Positions 1 through 8,163 of a DNA stretch of 64,000 nt are shown in pieces (positions within the stretch are counted from its first letter, which is position 1; each line of letters opens with the position of its first letter). The translations under genes were made by a program, and so were the position numbers. The notes beneath the pieces were generated by a model that was not told the origin of the DNA, did not search any database, and saw only the letters and a list, made by a program, of their open reading frames with translations. Location of the stretch: assembly GCF_002386445.1 (NCBI RefSeq), contig NZ_DGIR01000056.1, positions 12,986-76,985 of the forward strand, written 5' to 3'. The stretch comes from Pseudomonas sp. UBA4617 (GTDB lineage Bacteria > Pseudomonadota > Gammaproteobacteria > Pseudomonadales > Pseudomonadaceae).

Positions 1-42
1 CGATCCAACCGCCTTTACCCCCATACACAGAAGACCGTCGCC

Positions 43-1185
43 GTGCCCCTCAAGACCCTCACTGTATTCGGCACCCGCCCAGAAGCCATCAAGATGGCCC
101 CGCTGGCCCTCAACCTTGCCCAAGATGCCCGTTTTGAGTCGCGCGTCTGCGTCACTGGCCAGCACCGCCAGATGCTCGACCAGGTATTGGAGCTGTTCGA
201 GATCTCGCCCGCCTATGACTTGAACATCATGAAGCCAGGCCAGGATCTGACCGATGTGACCACTGCCATCCTGCAGGGCCTCAAGCCCGTCCTGGCCGAA
301 TTCAAACCCGACGTGGTGCTGGTCCACGGCGACACCGCAACAACCTTGGCCACCAGCCTGGCCGCCTACTACCAGCAAATTCCTATCGCTCACGTAGAAG
401 CTGGCCTGCGGACCGGCAACCTGTATTCGCCCTGGCCGGAAGAAGGCAACCGCCGCCTGACCGGTGCCCTGGCCGCCCTGCATTTCGCACCAACCTCCAC
501 TTCGCAGGACAACCTGCTGAAAGAAGGCATCGACGCCGCGGCCATTCATACCACCGGCAACACCGTGATCGACGCGTTGCTGGAAGTGGTGCGCAAGCTG
601 GAAAGCCCCCAGCTGAAAAGCCAGTTCGAAACCCGGTTCAGCTTCCTTAACCCGCAGCGCCGCATGGTGCTGGTCACCGGCCACCGCCGCGAAAACTTCG
701 GGGGTGGCTTCGAGCGCATCTGCCAGGCCTTGGTACAAACCGCGCGTCAATTCCCTGACGTGGACATCGTTTACCCGGTGCATCTCAACCCCAACGTACG
801 CGAGCCAGTCAACCGGCTGTTGGCTGATGTCAGCAACATTCATCTGATCGAGCCACTGGATTACCTGCCGTTCGTCTACCTGATGACCCGCTCGTACCTG
901 ATCCTGACCGACTCCGGTGGCATTCAGGAAGAAGCCCCTGCGCTGGGCAAGCCGGTACTGGTGATGCGCGATACCACCGAGCGCCCTGAAGCCGTCGCCG
1001 CCGGTACCGTCAAGCTGGTCGGCACCGACGTCGAGTCGATCACCGAGCACCTGGCGAAACTGCTAACCGACGATGCGACCTATCGCGAGATGAGCTTTGC
1101 CCATAACCCCTACGGCGATGGAAAAGCGTGCGCGCGAATCCTCGACGCACTCTCCGCTTTCTCTAACCCCAAGGACGCTGCATGA
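43..1185 (+). CDS. wecB: UDP-N-acetylglucosamine 2-epimerase (non-hydrolysing)
   Basis: Cytoplasmic enzyme interconverting UDP-GlcNAc and UDP-ManNAc. At 380 residues it has the usual WecB length. It opens with the family signature GTRPEAIKMAPL near residues 10-21 and carries HVEAGLRTG, VTGHRRENFG and the late TDSGGIQEEAPALGKPVL segment, which are the UDP-binding and catalytic regions of the family. The start is GTG at 43; an ATG-type start is not available in the short upstream stretch. Its stop overlaps the wecC start (ATGA), so the two are translationally coupled and together supply UDP-ManNAcA. Whatever lies upstream is cut off by the window edge, so wecB may not be the first gene of its operon. 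Confidence 0.93.
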   Translation: MPLKTLTVFGTRPEAIKMAPLALNLAQDARFESRVCVTGQHRQMLDQVLELFEISPAYDLNIMKPGQDLTDVTTAILQGLKPVLAEFKPDVVLVHGDTATTLATSLAAYYQQIPIAHVEAGLRTGNLYSPWPEEGNRRLTGALAALHFAPTSTSQDNLLKEGIDAAAIHTTGNTVIDALLEVVRKLESPQLKSQFETRFSFLNPQRRMVLVTGHRRENFGGGFERICQALVQTARQFPDVDIVYPVHLNPNVREPVNRLLADVSNIHLIEPLDYLPFVYLMTRSYLILTDSGGIQEEAPALGKPVLVMRDTTERPEAVAAGTVKLVGTDVESITEHLAKLLTDDATYREMSFAHNPYGDGKACARILDALSAFSNPKDAA

Positions 1186-2444
1186 GCTTCAACAAGATTT
1201 CTGTCGTAGGCCTGGGCTATATCGGCCTGCCAACCGCTGCCGTTTTCGCCGCCCGCAAGAAGCACGTGATCGGTATCGATGTGAACCAGCATGCGGTCGA
1301 CACGATCAACCGCGGCGAAATCCATATCGTCGAGCCTGAATTGGACATGGTGGTACATGCTGCCGTCACCGAAGGCTACCTGCGCGCCTCTACCGTTCCG
1401 GAAGCAGCCGACGCTTTCCTGATTGCCGTGCCAACCCCGTTCATGGATCACCACCAGCCGGACCTGAGCTATATCGAGTCCGCCAGCAAGGCCATTGCGC
1501 CAGTGCTGAAGAAGGGTGACCTGGTTATCCTCGAATCCACCTCGCCGGTCGGCGCTACCGAGCAGATGGCCTTCTGGCTGGCCCAGGCCCGCCCGGACCT
1601 GAGCTTCCCGCAAACTCACGGTGAAGATTCCGACATCCGCGTGGCCCACTGCCCTGAGCGCGTATTGCCAGGCCATGTGCTGCGCGAACTGGTGGAAAAC
1701 GACCGGATCATCGGCGGCATGACCGCGAAGTGCTCGGAAGCGGCCGTGCGCCTGTACCGCACCTTCGTTGAGGGTGAGTGCATCGTCACCAACGCGCGCA
1801 CTGCCGAAATGTGCAAGCTGACCGAAAACAGCTTCCGTGATGTGAACATCGCCTTCGCCAACGAATTGTCGATCATCTGCGACAAGCTGGACATCGACGT
1901 GTGGGAGCTGATTCGCCTGGCCAACCACCACCCGCGCGTCAATATCCTGCAGCCTGGTCCTGGCGTGGGCGGCCACTGCATTGCCGTCGACCCTTGGTTC
2001 ATCGTCAGCCAGACCCCGGAGCAGGCGCGCCTGATCCGCACCGCCCGCGTGGTCAACGACAGCAAGCCCGAATGGGTGATCGACAAGGTCAAGATGGCCC
2101 TGGCCAACTTCCTCATCAAGAACCCGAGCAAATCGGCCCAGCAAGTGAAAATCGCCTGCTACGGCCTGGCCTTCAAGGCCGACATCGACGACCTGCGCGA
2201 AAGCCCGGCGCTGAGCATCGCCGAGCGCCTGGGCAACGAGCTGGAAGCCACCCTGCAACTGGTCGAGCCGAACATCGAAGCCCTGCCGCAGCGCCTGGCG
2301 CGCCACGCGCACGTGGAATTCGACTATGCGCAGGACAGCGCAGACATTCACGTACTGCTGGTGAAACACCGCGAGTTCCGCGGCACCTTCAACGTGCGTG
2401 ACGCAGCATTCGTGATCGACGCCGCTGGCGTTACCCAGGCTTGA
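1182..2444 (+). CDS. wecC: UDP-N-acetyl-D-mannosamine dehydrogenase
   Basis: NAD-dependent four-electron oxidation of UDP-ManNAc to UDP-ManNAcA. The 420-residue length matches WecC. The N-terminal Rossmann motif is GLGYIGLPTAAVFA (residues 10-23). The central block has the conserved TENSFRDVNIAFANEL helix and the active-site segment GVGGHCIAVDPW, whose Cys forms the thioester intermediate. The C-terminal UDP-binding domain has the GLAFKADIDDLRESPA signature. It overlaps wecB by four bases and lies 13 bases before the giant glycosyltransferase gene. The pair implies that a ManNAcA residue is used by the glycan made from this block. No gene for a further modification of UDP-ManNAcA follows. Confidence 0.94.
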   Translation: MSFNKISVVGLGYIGLPTAAVFAARKKHVIGIDVNQHAVDTINRGEIHIVEPELDMVVHAAVTEGYLRASTVPEAADAFLIAVPTPFMDHHQPDLSYIESASKAIAPVLKKGDLVILESTSPVGATEQMAFWLAQARPDLSFPQTHGEDSDIRVAHCPERVLPGHVLRELVENDRIIGGMTAKCSEAAVRLYRTFVEGECIVTNARTAEMCKLTENSFRDVNIAFANELSIICDKLDIDVWELIRLANHHPRVNILQPGPGVGGHCIAVDPWFIVSQTPEQARLIRTARVVNDSKPEWVIDKVKMALANFLIKNPSKSAQQVKIACYGLAFKADIDDLRESPALSIAERLGNELEATLQLVEPNIEALPQRLARHAHVEFDYAQDSADIHVLLVKHREFRGTFNVRDAAFVIDAAGVTQA

Positions 2445-2457
2445 TGGACCGAACCGC

Positions 2458-5400
2458 ATGAACAACCCCACGCTTGAGACCCCTACCGTGAACACTGAGC
2501 TGCCTTCACCTTTGGCCGACATTCATGACCGCGTGATGGAAGCCTACTACGGCAAGCTGGGGGATCAGTTCATGCGCGAAACGCAGTCCCGCATCCACTG
2601 GATCTGCGCCCAGGTCAAAGGGCGTCGGATCCTGGATGTCGGTTGCTCGCAGGGCATCGTGCCCCTGCTGCTGGCACGGGAAGGCTGCCAGGTCATCGGT
2701 GTGGACACCAGCCCCCAGGCCATCGAAGAAGCCAAGGGCTACTTGTCCGCCGAACCGGCCCATATCCAGCAGAACGTCACGTACATCAATTCAGACTTCC
2801 TCGCGCTGGACACGCTCGAGGTTGAACCGGACACCGTCGTCATCAGTGAAGTGCTCGAACATCTGGTACGCCCGGAACTGTTCGTTGAAAAAGCCCATGA
2901 GCTGCTCAAGCAGGGTGGCCGGTTGGTGATCACCGTGCCGTTCGGGGTCAATGAGTTCATTGACCACAAACACACGTTCTACCTGATGGAACCGTTCCGG
3001 CTGCTGGCCGAGCATCTGCAAATCATCGAAGTGAAGATGCTTGGCAAATGGCTGGGTATCGTTGCGGTGAAGAGCGAAACGCACAAGCCAGGCGTTATCG
3101 ACTCGCTGGCTATCGAACGCGTGCGTGAGCTTGAAAAAGCCTTCGAATCCATCGAGCGCGCTTTGCGTGGAAATCTTGGTGCGATCGCTAAGCAACTGGA
3201 AGATACGAACAGAAAGTATCGTACCGCCAACGAGCAGATTGCCCAGCTCAAGACCGAAGCCCAGAAGGCTGAAGCGCTTTCCAGACAGCTACAAAACCGC
3301 GATGCCGACCTTGCGGCACTGCAACAGTCCAGTGCGCGCAGTATTCAAGAGCTCAATGAAGTACTCAATTCGCTCAGGGCCGAGTTGAGCGAGGCGAATG
3401 AAAAGGCCCTCGCTACTGCCCAGCAGTGTGCTCAATTGGAACAGCAAAACGCCGTAACCAACGACCTGCTGGGACAGCGGAATCAGGAACTGGAGACTCT
3501 GCAGCAGTACCTCCGCAACCTTGAAAAACAACTGTCTTGCGCAAACCAGCAGCGTGTTGCGGCTGAAGGACTGGCAGCAGCATCCTCCGAGCAACTGCTG
3601 CAGGCCCGCCAGATCAACGACGGACAGGTAGAAACCATCACCAGACTTCGTGCGCAGCAAGCCGCCTTGCAAGCCAGGCTGGAAAATCAGTTGCAAGCGA
3701 CCACTGAGCTGCGGACTCAGGCCGAGCAAACCAATGCTGGCCACATAGATACCATCACCGCCCTTCGTGCTCAACAGGCAGCGCTGAAAGCTGCCCTCGA
3801 AAGCCAGCGGCAAATGTCAGCCGCAACGCAGGCCGAGGCAGAGCAGGCAATGAGCCAGCTGCGAAACGCGAGCAATCAGGAGATTGCCGAAAAAGATGAG
3901 TGCATCACTACGCTGCGCATGCGCCAAGCGGAATTGGAAGCCGAACTTGAAAGCGAGTTGGAGTATATGAACGAATTGCAGGCCCAAACCCAACGGGCCG
4001 ACGCTGCACAGGCCGAAACCATTGCCCTGTTGAAAGCACGTCAAGCCGAGCTGGAGGGCCAGTTGCAGGCTATGAGCGAAACACAGGCACGCAGCGAGCG
4101 TGAGCATGCCGCCCAAGCCAACACCATCAATACCTTGGTGGAGGTGCGCAATGGCCTGGAGGAGCAATTGCATGTACTGATGCAGGCAAGCACCCAAGCA
4201 CAACAAGCCCAGGCAGAACAGGCAGAAACCATTGCCTTGCTGAATCAGGCAAAAGATGAGTTGGTCGAACAGCTGGCACTCGAAACTGCCAGTCGCCAGG
4301 CCGCGGAAGCGAGCCTGGCGGCTACCAATGAACAATGGCAGGTCCTGCGGATGCAGCTGGAAAGCGAGCTGAACTCGTCAAAAGCAGGCTTGGGCGCCGC
4401 AAATATGAAGTACCGTGCCCTGAGCAGTGAACAGATTCCGCAACTGAAGGCCAACCTCAATCAGTTGCTGGAGCGCAGCGCGGCACAACAGCGCAAGATC
4501 GACGAGCTCAACGCAAATCTGGAGCGTGCCAACACGCAACGCCATCTGGCTGAACAGCGGCTGGTCAAGACACGTGCCAGCATGACTTACCAGCTCGGCT
4601 ACCAAATAAAGAACAGCGCCACTTCATTGAGCGGCCTGGTAAAACTGCCAGTGCGCTTGTTACGTCTCTACCGCAAAGCCAACCAGCAACGCCAGCAGAG
4701 TGAACAGAAACGTATTGCCAGCGAACCGCTGAAGGCCCTGCTGCCGCCAGCGCCAGTCGTCCAGGATGAGAATTACCTGAAACTGCCAGAAGCCTTGGAG
4801 ACCAGCGCACAAAGCCGCTCTGCGCTGTTACGCCAGGCCGATCAGCCGGTAAGCCGCCTGAAAATGGCCTGCGTGATGGACGAATTCACCTTCGGCTCCT
4901 ATCGCTACGAATGCGACCTGATGCAGCTCACCCCGAACAACTGGAAAGCAGAACTTGAAGCTTTCCGCCCGGAACTGCTGTTCATCGAATCAGCCTGGCG
5001 TGGCAAGGATGATCTGTGGGGCAGCAAGGTTGGCCATAACAGCCAGGAACTGCAGGACATCCTCACCTGGTGCCGTCAGAACAAGGTGCCCACCGTGTTC
5101 TGGAACAAGGAGGATCCCGTTCATTTCGAGACCTTCCTGACCACCGCCAAGCAGTTCGACCATGTGTTCACCACCGATATCGACTGCATTCATCGCTATA
5201 AAGGCGCTCTCGGTCACGAGCGTGTCTACCTGCTGCCTTTTGCCTGCCAGCCCGCGCTGCATAACCCGATCGAACTGTACAAGCGCAAAGACGCCTTCTG
5301 TTTCGCTGGCGCCTACTATGCTCGTTACCCGGAGCGCACCCGTGACCTGGGCAACTTCGTTTGCGAGTTGCCGAAGTTCCGTCCGCTGGAAATTTTCGAC

Positions 5401-8019
5401 CGAAACTTCGGTAAGAACGACATCAACTACCAGTTTCCTGAGGAATACCAGCCGTATATCGTAGGCACCCTGCCCTTCGAAAGAATCGACACGGCATACA
5501 AAGGCTACCGCTACGCAATCAACCTGAACTCGATCAAGCAGTCGCAGTCGATGTTTGCGCGTCGGGTGTTCGAACTGCTGGGTTGCAACACTATTACTGT
5601 CAGCAACTTCTCGCGCGGTGTACGCTTGCTGTTCGGCGACCTTGTTGTCACTACTGACAATGGCGAAGAGATGTTGCGCCGCCTGCAATTACTGGCAGAA
5701 GACCCGCTCAACAGTGACAAGCTCAAGCTCGCCGCCCTGCGCAAAGTGATGCAAGAGCACACCTACACCCAGCGCCTGGATTATGTGCTCAGCATGGTGA
5801 CAGGCACCGCCAAGGCCCAGCGCCTGCCGGAGATCGTCGTCGTCTGCGAAGCGCAAGATCGTCAGCAGTTCGACATGCTGCGCGCCCACCTTGACCGCCA
5901 GGCCTACAGCCAGGTCCGCATGGTCATCATCACCGATGCCTATCAAAGCAGCATTGTCAGTGATGACCCTCGCATTCTTGTGCTCAAACCGGCCCAACTG
6001 AAAAAATCCAGCCTTGGCGAGCTGGTCGGTAGTACGCCGTGGATTGCCGCGTTTGTACCGGGCGATTATTACGGCCCCAACTATTTGATGGACCTGGCGC
6101 TGGCGACACGCTACAGCAATGCACAGGTGATTGGTAAAGCCGCTCATTTCACCTGCAAGGGGCCGAATGCTGAGCTGCTGTCGGCTGAACTGGCATACCA
6201 TCCGGTTCCGTCCCTGAGTGCACGACGCGCGTTGGTGGCGACCGAAATCGTTGCCGGTCAGCCATTACTCACCTGGTTGAAGAGCCTGCCATCGCTGACG
6301 TATGCGCATGAGCAAGGCTTGGCTATCGACCCATTCAACTATTGCGAGAATGGTGCGGCGAAACACGAAAAGATCAGTGTCAAGGTCGATGACCTGCAAC
6401 TGGACCTGGGCATGACCATCGATCAATTGCAGGCTCGCGCCCAAGCCATTGCGCCGTTGAAAGTCAACCATGACTCGCCGGAAATCAGTGGCCGGGCCTT
6501 GGCCGACATCTTCGGCGCCAAGCACAACAAATTCCTCGACCTGAGTGTCGATGTGGATAGCTGGCGTGTAAATTCCAAGCTGGCAGATGGCAAACATGAA
6601 TATGTATATGCACTGAACGAAATCAGCCTGGACGAGCTGAATATCCAGGACCGAAAGCTCAAGCTGTACCTCGACTGCTCGCCTGGCCTGAACCTGCAAT
6701 TGGTGGTGCTGTTCCTCGATGCCGAAAAGCAGCGAATCAGCCACGTGATGCAGCATGCCAACCGTAATCAGACTTCCGAAGTGCCGCCCGAGGCCGCCTT
6801 CGTGCGTTTCGGCCTGCGCGCCTATGCCTCCGGCAATACCGAAATCAAGGCTTTGGTGCTTGGCCACCGCAACTTGCAACCTTCAGAGATGCTTGGCCGT
6901 TCGCAACACTTGGTAGTCACCAATCATTACCCGGCCTATGAAGACCTGTATCGCAATGGCTTTGTGCACAGCCGAGTAATGGCGTATCAGGAACAGAACC
7001 TGAACGTTGACATTTTCCGCCTGCGCAAGAATGAAGCCGTCAGCTATCACGAGTTCCAGAACGTGGACGTGGTAACCGGATGCCAGACCACACTCGTCAA
7101 GATGCTGGAAAGTGGCCAATACAAGAGCGTACTGGTGCACTTCCTGGATCCCGATATGTGGGCAGTGCTCAAGCGCTTCACCCACCTTGTCAAGATAGTG
7201 GTGTGGGTACACGGCGCTGAGATTCAGCCGTGGTGGCGTCGCGAGTACAACTATTCGGACGAACTTCAGTTGGCCCTGGCGAAAGTCGAGAGCGAAAAAC
7301 GTATGGCGTTCTGGCGTGAGACGCTGACCAATATGCCAGCCAACCTGAAGCTCGTCTTCGTATCTCGCTACTTCGCTGAAGAGGTCATGGAGGATGTGGG
7401 CTTCCGCATTCCTGAGGATCGCTACGAAATCATTCATAACCCCATTGATACGGAACTCTTCTCGTACCAGGCCAAGCCAGATGCGCAGCGTATGAAACTG
7501 CTGTCCATTCGCCCCTATGCGTCGGCCAAGTACGCGAACGACCTGAGCGTCAAAGCGATTGAGTTGCTTGCCGGAAAACCCTACTTCAAGGACCTTGAGT
7601 TCCGCATGATTGGTGATGGCAACTTGTTCGAGGATACCCTCGCCCCACTGCGCAAATTCAGCAACGTGACCATCGAGCGCGGCTTCCTCAAGCATCAGGA
7701 AATTGCAGCACTGCACAAACAGTACGGCCTGTTCCTCTGCCCGACCCGTATGGATGCCCAGGGGGTTTCACGGGATGAAGCGATGGCCTCCGGTCTGGTC
7801 GCCGTGACCAACGCTGTTACGGCTATCCCTGAATTCGTCGATGACGAATGTGGGGTTCTTGCACCCGGTGAAGATGCCCAGGCGATGGCAGACGGTATCG
7901 CCCGGGTGATCGAATCACCGGAACTGTTCCGCAGACTGTCCGCTGCGGCTCGTATGCGTGTTGAAAAACAAACTGCCAAGCATTCAATCATCACCCGTGA
8001 ACTTGAGCTGATTCGATAA
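2458..8019 (+). CDS. Giant methyltransferase / coiled-coil / multi-glycosyltransferase fusion protein
   Basis: A 1853-residue cytoplasmic protein with several modules. Residues about 50-210 are a class I SAM-dependent methyltransferase (DVGCSQG at 60-66, SEVLEHL near 130). Residues about 220-715 are a long coiled coil with degenerate tandem repeats. Residues about 800-1115 resemble CgeB/DUF3880-type glycosyltransferases. Residues about 1120-1300 look like a GT-A-type domain without clear catalytic motifs. Residues about 1300-1480 appear beta-rich. Residues about 1485-1853 form a GT4 domain with VWVHGAEIQPWW and the SRDEAMASGLVAVT sugar-nucleotide segment. Methyltransferase plus coil recalls WbdD, the chain terminator and ruler of E. 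coli O9a, but here the transferases sit on the same chain. Function is inferred; the module boundaries are approximate. The frame runs uninterrupted. Confidence 0.85.
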   Translation: MNNPTLETPTVNTELPSPLADIHDRVMEAYYGKLGDQFMRETQSRIHWICAQVKGRRILDVGCSQGIVPLLLAREGCQVIGVDTSPQAIEEAKGYLSAEPAHIQQNVTYINSDFLALDTLEVEPDTVVISEVLEHLVRPELFVEKAHELLKQGGRLVITVPFGVNEFIDHKHTFYLMEPFRLLAEHLQIIEVKMLGKWLGIVAVKSETHKPGVIDSLAIERVRELEKAFESIERALRGNLGAIAKQLEDTNRKYRTANEQIAQLKTEAQKAEALSRQLQNRDADLAALQQSSARSIQELNEVLNSLRAELSEANEKALATAQQCAQLEQQNAVTNDLLGQRNQELETLQQYLRNLEKQLSCANQQRVAAEGLAAASSEQLLQARQINDGQVETITRLRAQQAALQARLENQLQATTELRTQAEQTNAGHIDTITALRAQQAALKAALESQRQMSAATQAEAEQAMSQLRNASNQEIAEKDECITTLRMRQAELEAELESELEYMNELQAQTQRADAAQAETIALLKARQAELEGQLQAMSETQARSEREHAAQANTINTLVEVRNGLEEQLHVLMQASTQAQQAQAEQAETIALLNQAKDELVEQLALETASRQAAEASLAATNEQWQVLRMQLESELNSSKAGLGAANMKYRALSSEQIPQLKANLNQLLERSAAQQRKIDELNANLERANTQRHLAEQRLVKTRASMTYQLGYQIKNSATSLSGLVKLPVRLLRLYRKANQQRQQSEQKRIASEPLKALLPPAPVVQDENYLKLPEALETSAQSRSALLRQADQPVSRLKMACVMDEFTFGSYRYECDLMQLTPNNWKAELEAFRPELLFIESAWRGKDDLWGSKVGHNSQELQDILTWCRQNKVPTVFWNKEDPVHFETFLTTAKQFDHVFTTDIDCIHRYKGALGHERVYLLPFACQPALHNPIELYKRKDAFCFAGAYYARYPERTRDLGNFVCELPKFRPLEIFDRNFGKNDINYQFPEEYQPYIVGTLPFERIDTAYKGYRYAINLNSIKQSQSMFARRVFELLGCNTITVSNFSRGVRLLFGDLVVTTDNGEEMLRRLQLLAEDPLNSDKLKLAALRKVMQEHTYTQRLDYVLSMVTGTAKAQRLPEIVVVCEAQDRQQFDMLRAHLDRQAYSQVRMVIITDAYQSSIVSDDPRILVLKPAQLKKSSLGELVGSTPWIAAFVPGDYYGPNYLMDLALATRYSNAQVIGKAAHFTCKGPNAELLSAELAYHPVPSLSARRALVATEIVAGQPLLTWLKSLPSLTYAHEQGLAIDPFNYCENGAAKHEKISVKVDDLQLDLGMTIDQLQARAQAIAPLKVNHDSPEISGRALADIFGAKHNKFLDLSVDVDSWRVNSKLADGKHEYVYALNEISLDELNIQDRKLKLYLDCSPGLNLQLVVLFLDAEKQRISHVMQHANRNQTSEVPPEAAFVRFGLRAYASGNTEIKALVLGHRNLQPSEMLGRSQHLVVTNHYPAYEDLYRNGFVHSRVMAYQEQNLNVDIFRLRKNEAVSYHEFQNVDVVTGCQTTLVKMLESGQYKSVLVHFLDPDMWAVLKRFTHLVKIVVWVHGAEIQPWWRREYNYSDELQLALAKVESEKRMAFWRETLTNMPANLKLVFVSRYFAEEVMEDVGFRIPEDRYEIIHNPIDTELFSYQAKPDAQRMKLLSIRPYASAKYANDLSVKAIELLAGKPYFKDLEFRMIGDGNLFEDTLAPLRKFSNVTIERGFLKHQEIAALHKQYGLFLCPTRMDAQGVSRDEAMASGLVAVTNAVTAIPEFVDDECGVLAPGEDAQAMADGIARVIESPELFRRLSAAARMRVEKQTAKHSIITRELELIR
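3628..4326 (+). repeat. Degenerate tandem repeats inside the coiled coil
   Basis: Residues about 391-623 of the giant fusion protein contain about six related units of 35-51 residues. Each starts with a core like ETITRLRAQQAALQARLE or ETIALLKARQAELEGQL and ends in a Gln/Ala-rich stretch. The repetition is clear in protein and partly visible in DNA, for example the near-identical starts at about 4016 and 4224. Such units suggest growth by duplication of a rod. Confidence 0.65.
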
Positions 8020-8115
8020 GTGATCCGGGTGCCTAGCCAACTGCAGGTACCCTCGGCCGCGCGGCAGCAACACTGCCGCACCTGCCCTCGAGCAGCTGTC
8101 AGCGCCTTGTAGCGC

Positions 8116-8139
8116 CACTGGGGGCAGTGCCCTTTTTTT
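8116..8139 (+). terminator. Possible intrinsic terminator or attenuator
   Basis: A short stem (CACTG, GGGG loop, CAGTG) is followed within a few bases by a run of seven T. It lies in the 144-base gap between the giant fusion gene and the heparinase-like gene. The stem is short, so partial termination or read-through is likely. Confidence 0.45.
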
Positions 8140-8163
8140 ACTTTCAGAAAACACTACAAAGAC

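Noticed and set aside
1110..2522. Minus-strand open frame of 470 codons opposite wecC
   Set aside because: Shadow of wecC, no homology recognisable.
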